From an uncultured Bacteroidales bacterium (lineage in GTDB: Bacteria; Bacteroidota; Bacteroidia; Bacteroidales; Paludibacteraceae): 64,000 bases of DNA. How positions within the stretch are numbered: position 1 is the stretch's first letter; each line of letters begins with the position of its first letter. The notes under the pieces were generated by a model. It was not told the origin of the DNA, ran no database searches, and saw nothing but the letters and a program-made list of their open reading frames with translations. This document shows, in pieces, positions 25,258 through 34,708 of this stretch. The stretch lies in NCBI GenBank assembly GCA_900318245.1, contig ONJT01000017.1, forward strand, positions 1-64,000. Reading direction: 5' to 3'. A program made the translations under genes and the position numbers.

Positions 25258-28257
25258 ATGAAAAAGTTACAATATATAATACTGGTAATAACGCTCGTTA
25301 TCGCGGGTGCGCAGGTGCCGTTGCAAGCGCGTCAGGGCGACTCGTGCGGCGATCCGATTGAGCTCCATCCGGAGTTTAGTCAGACGATTATGCAGGCAGG
25401 CTCGTACTGGTATGTAGCCAATACGACAGACCTTCCGATGACGATTACTTTCCATCCCGGTATTCAGTCGGCTCAGGCTCCCCATGTGGAGTTGGATTTC
25501 GGTTGTACGCCGGGTTACTATGATGATCCGATCTTGTGTAACTTGTTCTGCGTCAGCAAGCCGGCGTATATCTCTCTGCCGTACAGCCAGGATATTCCGA
25601 AGGCCTATGACGACGACGGAAATGTGATTTACCGCGTGGAGTTCGGCGAGTTTTACCGCGATATGCTGTACAGCCAGGGTATTTCCTACAACGTGCCGGT
25701 ATATATCCACGCTACGTTCTACTGCGGCGGTGTGCTGGAGATGACGCCCGATGCGTTCGGCAACTGTATGGACGGCGCGAAATTCATGCAGCTGGGCGAC
25801 ACGGTCCAAGTGGCGGCTGCGGATACCAAACGCCACGTGGTTGTGCCGTATATCCAGTGGAAGATGGATTCGATTCGCTATGTATGGCATGGCTCGAAAG
25901 ATTGTATCCTCGCGATTGGCAGTACGTGCGATATTAACCCGCTGGATCCTACGGATCCGCATATCATCGACGGTGGTCCGGATCACCCGATTGCGCCGGG
26001 CGGCCAACTCAAAGTATCGAGCGAGTTGATAAAGAAATATCTGACGCAATATCAGAACGAAGCAGGTATGTTCTATGCGAAGTTCTATAGCGAAGAGCCG
26101 GGTTATATGAAGATTGAGCGTATCCCTGCTCCGGCTCCGGGTTGCGGCGCAAAATTGATGCGTTTGGGCGAGCTGGCACAGATCGAGCGTAATGATATCG
26201 ATGCGGTGTACGCGATTCCGAGCAGCTGGGATGAGTCGATGCAGTTCACCTCGCCGACCTCGCATATCCTGAAGATGTACATAGGCAAGACATGTGATTT
26301 TGCGCTGGAGGATGCGATTGCCGTTTACCAGTATGACCGTATAGCGAACGGCCACCAGCTGGATATGCAGGGAGACGAGCTGAAAGCGCTGTGGGAACAG
26401 AAGCTGAAAACGGAGAACTACCTCTATATCCGCTTCGAGTGCTCCGACGAGACGACCGTTCGTCCGGCATTGTGGACTCCGTCGGACTGCGAGAAGAACA
26501 CGCAGCGTATGACGAAAGGTCAGCGCGAGCAGATAGGCGCCAAGTCGAAAGTGGTATATAGCCTGTACTACCCGGACTGGAAGGGCGGCGACCTGTCGCT
26601 ATCCTGGGATAACACGCAGAGTAACTGCACGTTCTATATAGCCGATACCTGCCAGGTGCCCAACAACGCCAACGCGCCGGTCTTCTACAGCGAGACCATC
26701 GGCAAGCGCGCTACGTTCACCGTTCCGCAAGCGACAGTGGACAGTTGGGGGTCGAAAGCGGATCCGGACGGCTATATATACATCCGTTTCTATTCGCAGG
26801 CAAAGAGCTATATCACCATCTCAAGCACGGCTCCGGATGAGGAGGATAATCCTTGCGAGACGTATACCAAGAACAGCGAACTCGTCGCTTTTGACAGCGT
26901 GCTCTGGCGCGGCCAGATGTACTACGAGAGCGGTGTGTACAAGGCCTATGGCACCTTGGATCCGGAGACGAACTGCTATGACTCGATCTTCACGCTCGAC
27001 CTCAACGTGCGCCATACGACGCATGAGACGATTACAGAGGCAGCATGCGACAGCTTCGTCTATAATAGCAAGACCTACCGCGAAAGCGGTACATACAGCG
27101 ATACGATCCTTATCACCGCCGGAAACCGCAAGATCACGACTCTGGAGCTGACGATCAATCATTCTACGGAAGCCAGCCGGACCGTCATGCAATACGATCC
27201 GTTCACGACAGCGAGCGGAAAAGTGCTGACGGAGAGCGGCGTATATTTGGATACGATTGCCAATGCAGCGGGTTGCGACTCGGTCATTACGTACAACCTG
27301 ACGATTTACACAACGGGCGAAGTGGTGATCGAAGAAAGCGGATGTGACAGTATCGTCATCGAAGGGGAGCGTTATACCGAGTCGGGCGAGTATGTCGATA
27401 CGCTGGATATCCCGGGCGGCGGTCGCGTGATCCGTACGTTGCGTCTGACGATCGGCCATACTTCGTACGCTACGGAAAATCCGAAGGCTTGCGGCAGTTA
27501 TACTTCGCCGCGCGGGGTGCAATATACCGAGTCGGGCGACTATACCGAGAAACTGACTAACGTCTCCGGTTGCGACTCGATCATCTCGCTGCATGTGACG
27601 ATCGGCAAGACTACCTACGGCGAACTGACTTTTACCAGATGCGTACAATATACTTCGCCTTGGGGCAAGGTGTATACCGAGTCGGGCGACTATACGGAGA
27701 CCGGTACCAACGTCGCAGGTTGCGACTCGGTTGTAACGCTGCATCTGACGATTATTCCGGATTGCAACACGTACGACACGGCATATTTCTGCCGCGGCTT
27801 CAACAGCGAGCACGAGGAACTGATGGCTGACGGCATGATCCGCCGCTACCGCCCTTACGTATTTGAGTCGCCGGCGGAGTGGGATTTTATGGAGGGCGTG
27901 ATTGTGGAGCGAGAGCATGACCGCACGTTGGTGGATCTGCGCCGCGCGGAGAAGAACCTCTATGCGCACTATGTAGGCGAACGGACGCCGATCAGTTCTA
28001 TCCGCTGGAGCGTACAATATGACGGCAAGGGTCAGTACGAGCCCCTGGCTGTGACGAATGAACCGCAATGGATTGCTGCCGGACACGTGGCGGTGCAGAT
28101 TAGTTTCCTCTGCGGCGAGTTATATAATACCGAGTTCCCCACCGATATCGACCATGTATCGCAGGAAGCGGTTTCGGTCAAGCGCATCGAGAACGGCCGC
28201 GTGGTGATAATCCGCGGCGGCGCGAAATACGATATGTTCGGAACCAAAATACAATAA
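25258..28257 (+). CDS. Exported repeat protein with GCDS-type repeats
   Basis: 999 residues from the ATG at 25258, chosen because MKKLQYIILVITLVIAGAQV is a good signal peptide and the promoter lies just upstream. The first half (to about residue 540) is Cys- and Trp-containing with several similar segments ending in FYS-like strands. From about 545 a repeat of some 55 residues occurs five to six times. Its marks are YTSPxG, YTESGDYTE and NVxGCDSxxTLHLTI, a pattern common in secreted Bacteroidota proteins. The C-terminal tail GRVVIIRGGAKYDMFGTKIQ resembles the tails of the InlB-type proteins. The next gene begins 6 bp on, so they form an operon. Function is unknown, probably cell-surface or secreted. 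Confidence 0.82.
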   Translation: MKKLQYIILVITLVIAGAQVPLQARQGDSCGDPIELHPEFSQTIMQAGSYWYVANTTDLPMTITFHPGIQSAQAPHVELDFGCTPGYYDDPILCNLFCVSKPAYISLPYSQDIPKAYDDDGNVIYRVEFGEFYRDMLYSQGISYNVPVYIHATFYCGGVLEMTPDAFGNCMDGAKFMQLGDTVQVAAADTKRHVVVPYIQWKMDSIRYVWHGSKDCILAIGSTCDINPLDPTDPHIIDGGPDHPIAPGGQLKVSSELIKKYLTQYQNEAGMFYAKFYSEEPGYMKIERIPAPAPGCGAKLMRLGELAQIERNDIDAVYAIPSSWDESMQFTSPTSHILKMYIGKTCDFALEDAIAVYQYDRIANGHQLDMQGDELKALWEQKLKTENYLYIRFECSDETTVRPALWTPSDCEKNTQRMTKGQREQIGAKSKVVYSLYYPDWKGGDLSLSWDNTQSNCTFYIADTCQVPNNANAPVFYSETIGKRATFTVPQATVDSWGSKADPDGYIYIRFYSQAKSYITISSTAPDEEDNPCETYTKNSELVAFDSVLWRGQMYYESGVYKAYGTLDPETNCYDSIFTLDLNVRHTTHETITEAACDSFVYNSKTYRESGTYSDTILITAGNRKITTLELTINHSTEASRTVMQYDPFTTASGKVLTESGVYLDTIANAAGCDSVITYNLTIYTTGEVVIEESGCDSIVIEGERYTESGEYVDTLDIPGGGRVIRTLRLTIGHTSYATENPKACGSYTSPRGVQYTESGDYTEKLTNVSGCDSIISLHVTIGKTTYGELTFTRCVQYTSPWGKVYTESGDYTETGTNVAGCDSVVTLHLTIIPDCNTYDTAYFCRGFNSEHEELMADGMIRRYRPYVFESPAEWDFMEGVIVEREHDRTLVDLRRAEKNLYAHYVGERTPISSIRWSVQYDGKGQYEPLAVTNEPQWIAAGHVAVQISFLCGELYNTEFPTDIDHVSQEAVSVKRIENGRVVIIRGGAKYDMFGTKIQ

Positions 28258-28263
28258 ACGATC

Positions 28264-29562
28264 ATGAAAACGGCTAAATGGATCTTAGGACTGTTGCTTC
28301 TGCTCTCATCGCTGCTGCCGCTGTACGCGGTAGAGAATCCGACGTCATGCGCCGAGGATGATTTTTGGCATAAATACAAGGATTCGCTGCCTGATACCTA
28401 CTGCGAGTGCACCTATAACACGACGCCGTTTGTGTTCCCGATAGACACGGTACTGACCGAGCCGGTATGGTTCTCCGCGAAGATGGATGATATCAAGCAG
28501 GGTATGTCCGCGTACTGGTTCTCGGATGACTCGGTAGTGCTGGAGGTCTATGCGTTCTGTATCAGCCACCGTCCTACCATCTCGATGATCGTTCCGCCGA
28601 ACCGGATGTACGAGATGCCGGTGGATGAGATCAATAAACGCATTGATGAGCTGCCCGGCAGCGCCGAGTACCTCAAGACGCTCGAGCCGCGTATCCGCGC
28701 CTATACGCTTCATGGCGGAACGGGTCACGTCTATTGCTATCCGTACAACCACGGTCCGCACGCGACCTGCGAGAAGGCGATGGAGTTGCGCTCCTGGATG
28801 ACCTATGTATGCGAAGAGCCGGAGAACGTATATCGTCTGCCGGCGAATACAATCCCTGCGAAAGGCAAAGCATTCCTGCGTTGGATCCAGAAGCCCGCGC
28901 ATGCCAACATAAAGAGTAAACCGGCCGATATCCGCCTGACCTTGGATAGTTGCAACGGCGAGGAAGTGGGCCGCACCACGTTGACCGACTCGGTGCATGT
29001 ATATGTATTTGACTCTACTATGTTAGTAGACGCGCGCAAGGCGGGACGCGACGTGTGGGTGCACGTGTCGCATGAGGAGGGAATCATCGGTCGCTTGCGC
29101 TATTTCGCCAATCCGAAATATGCGGAGGGCATGCCCGATATCGATAATTCGATATGCCTCGGCAAGACGCTGACCGTCAACGGCCGTGAGTATAGTTCGG
29201 ACACGACGTTTATTGAAGGTATCTATGTAGACCGCGATACGCTGTCCACCCAGCATGTAACGCTGACCTTCACCGAGCCGACGCCGATATACGACACCGT
29301 CTTGGTAGACCCGAAGGACCTGAAGCGCGGCGTAGTGCATGAGATGACAGGCGCAGTGCTGTTCAACTACGGCGACACGATCATCGATATCGTGGCTCCG
29401 AAGCAGTGCACCAAGCGTTACCAAGTGACCGTGAAAGACCCGACCCCGATTGAGAATGTAGATGCGGACCGAAAAGGCGCCCGCAAACAGATACAAAACG
29501 GAAGAATAATCATCTTTGTTGATGAGCGAAAATACAACATCGTAGGACAACAAATTGATTAG
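28264..29562 (+). CDS. Exported protein of unknown function, partner of the 999-aa protein
   Basis: 432 residues. The signal peptide MKTAKWILGLLLLLSSLL is followed by a site near LYAVE. The mature part has a segment similar in style to the upstream protein (SCNGEEVG, RDVWVHVSHEEG). The C-terminus has GRIIIFVDERKYNIVGQQID, again the I-I-(R/V)-x-x-x-x-Y-x-(V/M)-x-G tail pattern. No enzyme motif is visible. Six bases separate it from the 999-aa gene. Confidence 0.75.
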   Translation: MKTAKWILGLLLLLSSLLPLYAVENPTSCAEDDFWHKYKDSLPDTYCECTYNTTPFVFPIDTVLTEPVWFSAKMDDIKQGMSAYWFSDDSVVLEVYAFCISHRPTISMIVPPNRMYEMPVDEINKRIDELPGSAEYLKTLEPRIRAYTLHGGTGHVYCYPYNHGPHATCEKAMELRSWMTYVCEEPENVYRLPANTIPAKGKAFLRWIQKPAHANIKSKPADIRLTLDSCNGEEVGRTTLTDSVHVYVFDSTMLVDARKAGRDVWVHVSHEEGIIGRLRYFANPKYAEGMPDIDNSICLGKTLTVNGREYSSDTTFIEGIYVDRDTLSTQHVTLTFTEPTPIYDTVLVDPKDLKRGVVHEMTGAVLFNYGDTIIDIVAPKQCTKRYQVTVKDPTPIENVDADRKGARKQIQNGRIIIFVDERKYNIVGQQID

Positions 29563-29615
29563 AAATCAAATAACTATTAATTAACTCTATTTATTAACAA
29601 ACAACAATCAATCAC

Positions 29616-32600
29616 ATGAAGAAGTTTTTCTTACTAACCATGGCGTCATTGATGACCGTTTTCGCAATGGCTATCGGACGTAATGATGGTAGTACCAAAG
29701 CCAATGCTATTGACTTTGATTGGGACCTGGGAAATCTGCACACAGCCGGTACCAAGTGGTACCGTGTTGACTTGGCTCCCCTCTACGAAGAGGAGAACCC
29801 CTCGTTGACGCTGTATGTGACGAACCCGAGTCGTGACAATTCGGTGGAGGCTAGCATGACAGCGACTGTTGCCGGTGAGACGGAGACGAAACACTACACC
29901 GTTTCTCCTCACGAGCACCAGATCTATTCCGCTAATGCTTCCGTACTCGTGCGTCTGCATCAGACGGAGATTTACCTCACGCTGACTACCGATGGTGATG
30001 TGCTCTTGAGCGCTAAAGTGTTCGAGTCTTCGGATCTCGATGAGACCTGTAAAGACGCCAAAGAACTCAAGTGGGACACCGAGGCTACCCAAACCAAGGG
30101 TTATGCAGCATGGTGGAAGGTGGATTTGAGTCAAATCAAAGACACGGTTAAGTTTGCAAAGAAAGATGCGAAAGTGACCCTCACCAATGCCGGTAAAGGT
30201 ACGGTTAACGTGAGGGCCGGTCAGTCTCTCGACTGTCCATCGTCCGGTTTAACCAAGCGTAATTTCACGCTCGCTGCCGGTGAGTCCATCGAGGACACCA
30301 TCCCGCAGAGCATGATCCTGAATGTGTACCCGGATGAGCTCTATTTCAGTATTGAAAACCTGGAGCAACCGGTGAAGATTAAAGTGGAAATGGTGGACCA
30401 GCCCGCTGTTCCGGTTATCCCCGGACCGAGTGAGATGGCTGCCGTTGAGATCAAAGCTAATTCGGCGGACACTACTATCCAAGGCGCAACCATTCCTGCC
30501 GGCCAGACGCTGTACGCATTCAGCGTAGCTGACATGAATTCGCTCGCCAAGTACGAGCCGGAGTTTACGTACCGCAACGAGAACGGTGTTGCTGCTCATG
30601 TCACCACCAAGATGGCATTCGAGCGCCCGGCATTCGGTACTACTAACACCAGCTACACAATCGCTGCCGGCGAAGACGAGATCGTGGTTTACAAAAAGAA
30701 CATGTTGGAAGGTTTGACAGGTGTGGATTCCATCTTCCTGCTTACGATTTCCGACCAGCCGATTACGTTCCTGGCCCGTTTCAAACACGTACGTGAGGGT
30801 AAGGCTTGTAAGACCAACATCGACTTTAACTGGGAGACCGGTCATACCCAAGAGGCTCGTACCACACAGTGGTATGCAGTAGACATCTCGGAGCCCCGCA
30901 GCAAGGTAGAGGATATCGTTGTTCACTTGGTGAACCTCGGCGCTGCTTCGGCTAAGATTAAAGCATCGTTGGCATTCTCCTGCCCGTATATCGACCTGCA
31001 GGAAGTATCTCAGACTGTAGAGGCTAACAAAGAAATCGTTCGTACGCTCCGCTATTCGTCGTACGCTATGATGTCCGACACCGTATGGATCGGATTGGAA
31101 ACCAGCCAGGATCTGAAGTTCTGGGTAGGCACCAAGCCGGCACAGACCAAAGAACCGGATAAGGCTTGTGAGCAAGCTGTTCCGTTCAACTGGGAGTCCG
31201 GCGTTGCACAAGCGAAGGACGATACCGTATGGTATAGAATTAATATGAACGAAGTGCGCGAGCAAGCCGCTAAGTTCCCGACCGTAGTGGTACAGAACAT
31301 GAGTGCTGACAACGCTGTGAAGATCAAAGCTGAGCTCTCTCTGGAGTGCCCGGATTCAATCGAGAACCAGAAGCGCGAGTTGACGATCGCCGCTAAGGGA
31401 ACGTTCACCAAACAAATCTCGCGTAACCTATTCGAGAACATCATCCAAGATGAGATCTTCCTGCGCGTCATCGCTTCGGAGGACATCTCGCTGCAGATCC
31501 GTCTGACCGAAGAGGCTGAAGGTAGCAGCTGCTCGTCCGCTATTCCGTTCAACTGGGTATCGGGTGCTACGCATCCGGCTAATGCCGATCTCTGGTATGT
31601 AGTAGACTTGCGCGATGTAATGCAGCGCGGTAATGATATCGTAGTCAATGTTGAGAACCGCGATAATGCGAAGAGCCAAGGATCGGTAGGCGTATTGTAC
31701 TCCTGCCCGGGTGAGGATCCTTCTACGATAGATTTCACGATGGATCCGAAGGAGCTTCGCAAGGTGGACATCCAGAACAGTATGCTCGATGCATTGACCG
31801 ACAGTCTGGTATATCTCAATGTAGAGTCTAACACCTCTCTCCGCGTTTGGATTGATACCCTGGCAGTAAAGCCGTTTACGCCGATCACAGGTGAAGGTAT
31901 CAACCTGATTCCGGTGATGTGGGACAGCACCTATGTTGTAGATGTAGATACCATCTGGTGCGTAATTCCGAAGTCGGAGTTGGATAAAGTACGCGAAGCA
32001 GAAGAGCGCGTGAAACCGGTAGCTCATCTGTGGAACTTGGGCCCGACCGAGAACAAGATCAAAGCTGAGGCTGCGTTTGCGTTCCCGATCACGAAGGGTA
32101 TGATGGAATCGGTAATCACGCTGAAGAGCGGTGCGCATACTGCGGATACGATTCCTGTAGGTACATTCGAGCAATTCCTGAAGAAAGACTCGATTATTCT
32201 CCGCGTAACGCGTCCGAGCCACAGCGGTAAATTCCAGTTCAAGGCTGAGCTTATCAAGGCCTTTAGCGGTAACACCCGTAAGGATGCACTTCCTGTTACT
32301 ATGGATCAGCTCTATACGCAGGGTGCTAATACCGAGATGTGGTATAAGATCAAGACGGCTGACCTGAAGAAGCCGGATCTCTATAACAAGGTTCTGTACG
32401 TAGCGGCTAAGAATGCCGGTAAGGGTGACACGGAGATTCGCGTAGAGGCTTACGACGGCTTGAAGTCGGAAGACGACATGCTGATGAACCGCGGTAAGAA
32501 AGTCATCAAGAAGGGCGAGTCGAGATCGCACAACATTCCTGCACAGGCTATCTACGGTGTAGGTGATGTAGAGCTGTATATCAAGGTTCGTACGACCGAT

Positions 32601-34691
32601 TCGATCGTCTTCTCGACGAAGTTCAACGGTGAGTATGCTCCGCTGGCTACCATCGATCCGGAGCAGCAGAATGCTAAGTTGATTGTGCCGAACGTAGAGT
32701 ACACTATCGAAGGTGACAACCAAGCGCACTGGTATCAGGTATGTCTGCCGTATATCCAGAATAACTATAAATATACGGAGACGATGAGTCTGACTTATGA
32801 GTTGGACGGCCAGGCTACCATCGAGGGAACCGCTACGTTCCAAGATACGATGAAGTGCGCAATGCCTGTACGCTCGCGCGTTATTAATAAGAGTGGTAAG
32901 CACTACAAAGGAACCAAGTACGTAAGCAAACTGATTGAAGAGGCTGTTAAGAAAGCCGGTTATACGATTTCGCTGGACGAGACCCAACCCGCTTATATCG
33001 ACAGTCTGCTCCATCGCTTCGTAACGAAGGATTCCGTAACGCTATATGTTCGCTTCAAGACCGATAACACGATCAAGTTCAAGTTGCATGCGCTTCAGAC
33101 CACCGGTGACGATTGCCTCAACGCAATGTCGTTCGACTGGGAGCACGGTAATGTGAACCCGAAGAACCTGTTAGGTAGCGGTAACTCCTGGTATGTAGTT
33201 GCGCTGGATACCACGAAGTTGTATGCTGAGGGCAAGAGCTTGCGTCTCCACGTAGATAACTGGTCTAAGGAGAACGCAGACAAAGTAAAAGCTTCGCTCT
33301 ACTTCAAGTGTGGTGATCCGTCGCAAGGCGATATCTCGACGACGATTGCGAAAGACTCCTTCCTGACGAAGGATATCTCTCTGGACTTCATCAAGGCTTC
33401 CAGCCCGCAGTTGATGTTCATCGAGTTCAACTCGTCTGAGGATACCCATATCTGGCTCGAGAAGATCGATTACAAACGCGACACTGTTTACGCTGACACC
33501 ACGTTCTTCGTATGTAAGGGCGGTGACGTGCTGGGTAAGACCATCAACGCAGATACCGTTTGGAACGATACGATTCGCAACATCAAGAGCGAAGACAAAC
33601 TCGCGATTTACGACTCGATCTCTACCGTTTACGCCTTTGTTCTCCGTGAGCCGAAGGCTTATGACTTCTCCGCTCAACTGGGTGAAATCCACCGTGGTGA
33701 AGCGCTCGACCTGACAACTGCTGACACGTGGTTGAAAGCACAGTATGCTGCTGATGACAACGATACGATTCAGACGCTGTCAAGTATCAAGTGGCAATAT
33801 GCGGTTTATCCGAGTGAGACCTTCAAGGATATTGACTTGACGAACCAACCGACCGTAACTTCGGAGCGTATCAAAGTAAGATACTTCGCATTTACGGAGT
33901 GTACGGAAGGTCAAGATCCGGATCCGTCTAAGGGTATCGTAGTATATAAGAACTATCTGAATACAGCGCGCGATACCGCAAAGGTAGACACCTGTAACTA
34001 CTATACATGGCCGGAGAACGACTCGCTCTATCTCGAGTCTACCACGGCTAATCCTGACTCGGTTGTCTTCCCGGGCGGTGTAAACTGGGGTGATAGTATC
34101 CTCTACTTGAGCCTGACGTTGAATAACCCGGCTAAGATGGACCTCAAGGCTGTTGCTAAGTATGGTAACCGTCTGTTGCTCATCAATCGTTGGGACTTCG
34201 CTAAGTACGGCTTCGCAACCGATTCGATCTACACCTCCGGTGGTGCAGTGAAGGTTGAGTGGTTCGAGATGTTGGGTGCAACTCCGGATCCTGAGAATAC
34301 GGATAAGTTCTTGGTTGAAGGCTATTCGTATAACAAGGCTGATGGTTCGCCGCTGGTAGGTACCTTCTACGCTGTTGTAACGGTAGATAACGGAACCGCT
34401 TGCGGTCTCTACGGACGTACGAATACGCTCGTTTGTGGTGCACCTGCCGGCGTTGCTCCGCTGCTCGCTCCGAGCATCGTAATGCCGGGTGAGGACATCA
34501 AGGTACTCAACCTCAATCCGGACCAAGAGACCACGATCCGCATCTTCACGACCGAGGGTCTGCTCCACAATACCTATAAGGTAAGCGGACAGGAGACCTT
34601 CACGATCAAGGCTGCGAACGATCATGGCTTCTACCTGGTAGAGCTCTTGAGCGGCGACGAGAAGTCCACTTTACGTTATATTGTTAAATAA
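29616..34691 (+). CDS. T9SS substrate: multi-repeat surface protein with type A C-terminal domain
   Basis: 1691 residues. Signal peptide MKKFFLLTMASLMTVFAMA. About seven or eight divergent repeats of 150-190 residues follow, each beginning near a Cys plus FNWESG or FDWEHG motif and then WYxVDL (for example ACEQAVPFNWESG, CSSAIPFNWVSG, CLNAMSFDWEHG). The last 70 residues match the Por secretion C-terminal sorting domain type: VLNLNPDQETTIRIFTTEG, then GFYLVELLSGDEKSTLRYIV. Export through the type IX system and surface attachment are expected. Ligand and function are unknown. It stands between other exported proteins and porW. Confidence 0.85.
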   Translation: MKKFFLLTMASLMTVFAMAIGRNDGSTKANAIDFDWDLGNLHTAGTKWYRVDLAPLYEEENPSLTLYVTNPSRDNSVEASMTATVAGETETKHYTVSPHEHQIYSANASVLVRLHQTEIYLTLTTDGDVLLSAKVFESSDLDETCKDAKELKWDTEATQTKGYAAWWKVDLSQIKDTVKFAKKDAKVTLTNAGKGTVNVRAGQSLDCPSSGLTKRNFTLAAGESIEDTIPQSMILNVYPDELYFSIENLEQPVKIKVEMVDQPAVPVIPGPSEMAAVEIKANSADTTIQGATIPAGQTLYAFSVADMNSLAKYEPEFTYRNENGVAAHVTTKMAFERPAFGTTNTSYTIAAGEDEIVVYKKNMLEGLTGVDSIFLLTISDQPITFLARFKHVREGKACKTNIDFNWETGHTQEARTTQWYAVDISEPRSKVEDIVVHLVNLGAASAKIKASLAFSCPYIDLQEVSQTVEANKEIVRTLRYSSYAMMSDTVWIGLETSQDLKFWVGTKPAQTKEPDKACEQAVPFNWESGVAQAKDDTVWYRINMNEVREQAAKFPTVVVQNMSADNAVKIKAELSLECPDSIENQKRELTIAAKGTFTKQISRNLFENIIQDEIFLRVIASEDISLQIRLTEEAEGSSCSSAIPFNWVSGATHPANADLWYVVDLRDVMQRGNDIVVNVENRDNAKSQGSVGVLYSCPGEDPSTIDFTMDPKELRKVDIQNSMLDALTDSLVYLNVESNTSLRVWIDTLAVKPFTPITGEGINLIPVMWDSTYVVDVDTIWCVIPKSELDKVREAEERVKPVAHLWNLGPTENKIKAEAAFAFPITKGMMESVITLKSGAHTADTIPVGTFEQFLKKDSIILRVTRPSHSGKFQFKAELIKAFSGNTRKDALPVTMDQLYTQGANTEMWYKIKTADLKKPDLYNKVLYVAAKNAGKGDTEIRVEAYDGLKSEDDMLMNRGKKVIKKGESRSHNIPAQAIYGVGDVELYIKVRTTDSIVFSTKFNGEYAPLATIDPEQQNAKLIVPNVEYTIEGDNQAHWYQVCLPYIQNNYKYTETMSLTYELDGQATIEGTATFQDTMKCAMPVRSRVINKSGKHYKGTKYVSKLIEEAVKKAGYTISLDETQPAYIDSLLHRFVTKDSVTLYVRFKTDNTIKFKLHALQTTGDDCLNAMSFDWEHGNVNPKNLLGSGNSWYVVALDTTKLYAEGKSLRLHVDNWSKENADKVKASLYFKCGDPSQGDISTTIAKDSFLTKDISLDFIKASSPQLMFIEFNSSEDTHIWLEKIDYKRDTVYADTTFFVCKGGDVLGKTINADTVWNDTIRNIKSEDKLAIYDSISTVYAFVLREPKAYDFSAQLGEIHRGEALDLTTADTWLKAQYAADDNDTIQTLSSIKWQYAVYPSETFKDIDLTNQPTVTSERIKVRYFAFTECTEGQDPDPSKGIVVYKNYLNTARDTAKVDTCNYYTWPENDSLYLESTTANPDSVVFPGGVNWGDSILYLSLTLNNPAKMDLKAVAKYGNRLLLINRWDFAKYGFATDSIYTSGGAVKVEWFEMLGATPDPENTDKFLVEGYSYNKADGSPLVGTFYAVVTVDNGTACGLYGRTNTLVCGAPAGVAPLLAPSIVMPGEDIKVLNLNPDQETTIRIFTTEGLLHNTYKVSGQETFTIKAANDHGFYLVELLSGDEKSTLRYIVK

Positions 34692-34695
34692 GAAT

Positions 34696-34701
34696 AGGAG
34701 G
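34696..34701 (+). promoter_or_regulatory. Canonical Shine-Dalgarno sequence
   Basis: AGGAGG lies 7 nt before the ATG at 34709. Strong Shine-Dalgarno sites are rare in this phylum and I saw no other comparable one in the window. Confidence 0.6.
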
Positions 34702-34708
34702 TAGCTCT

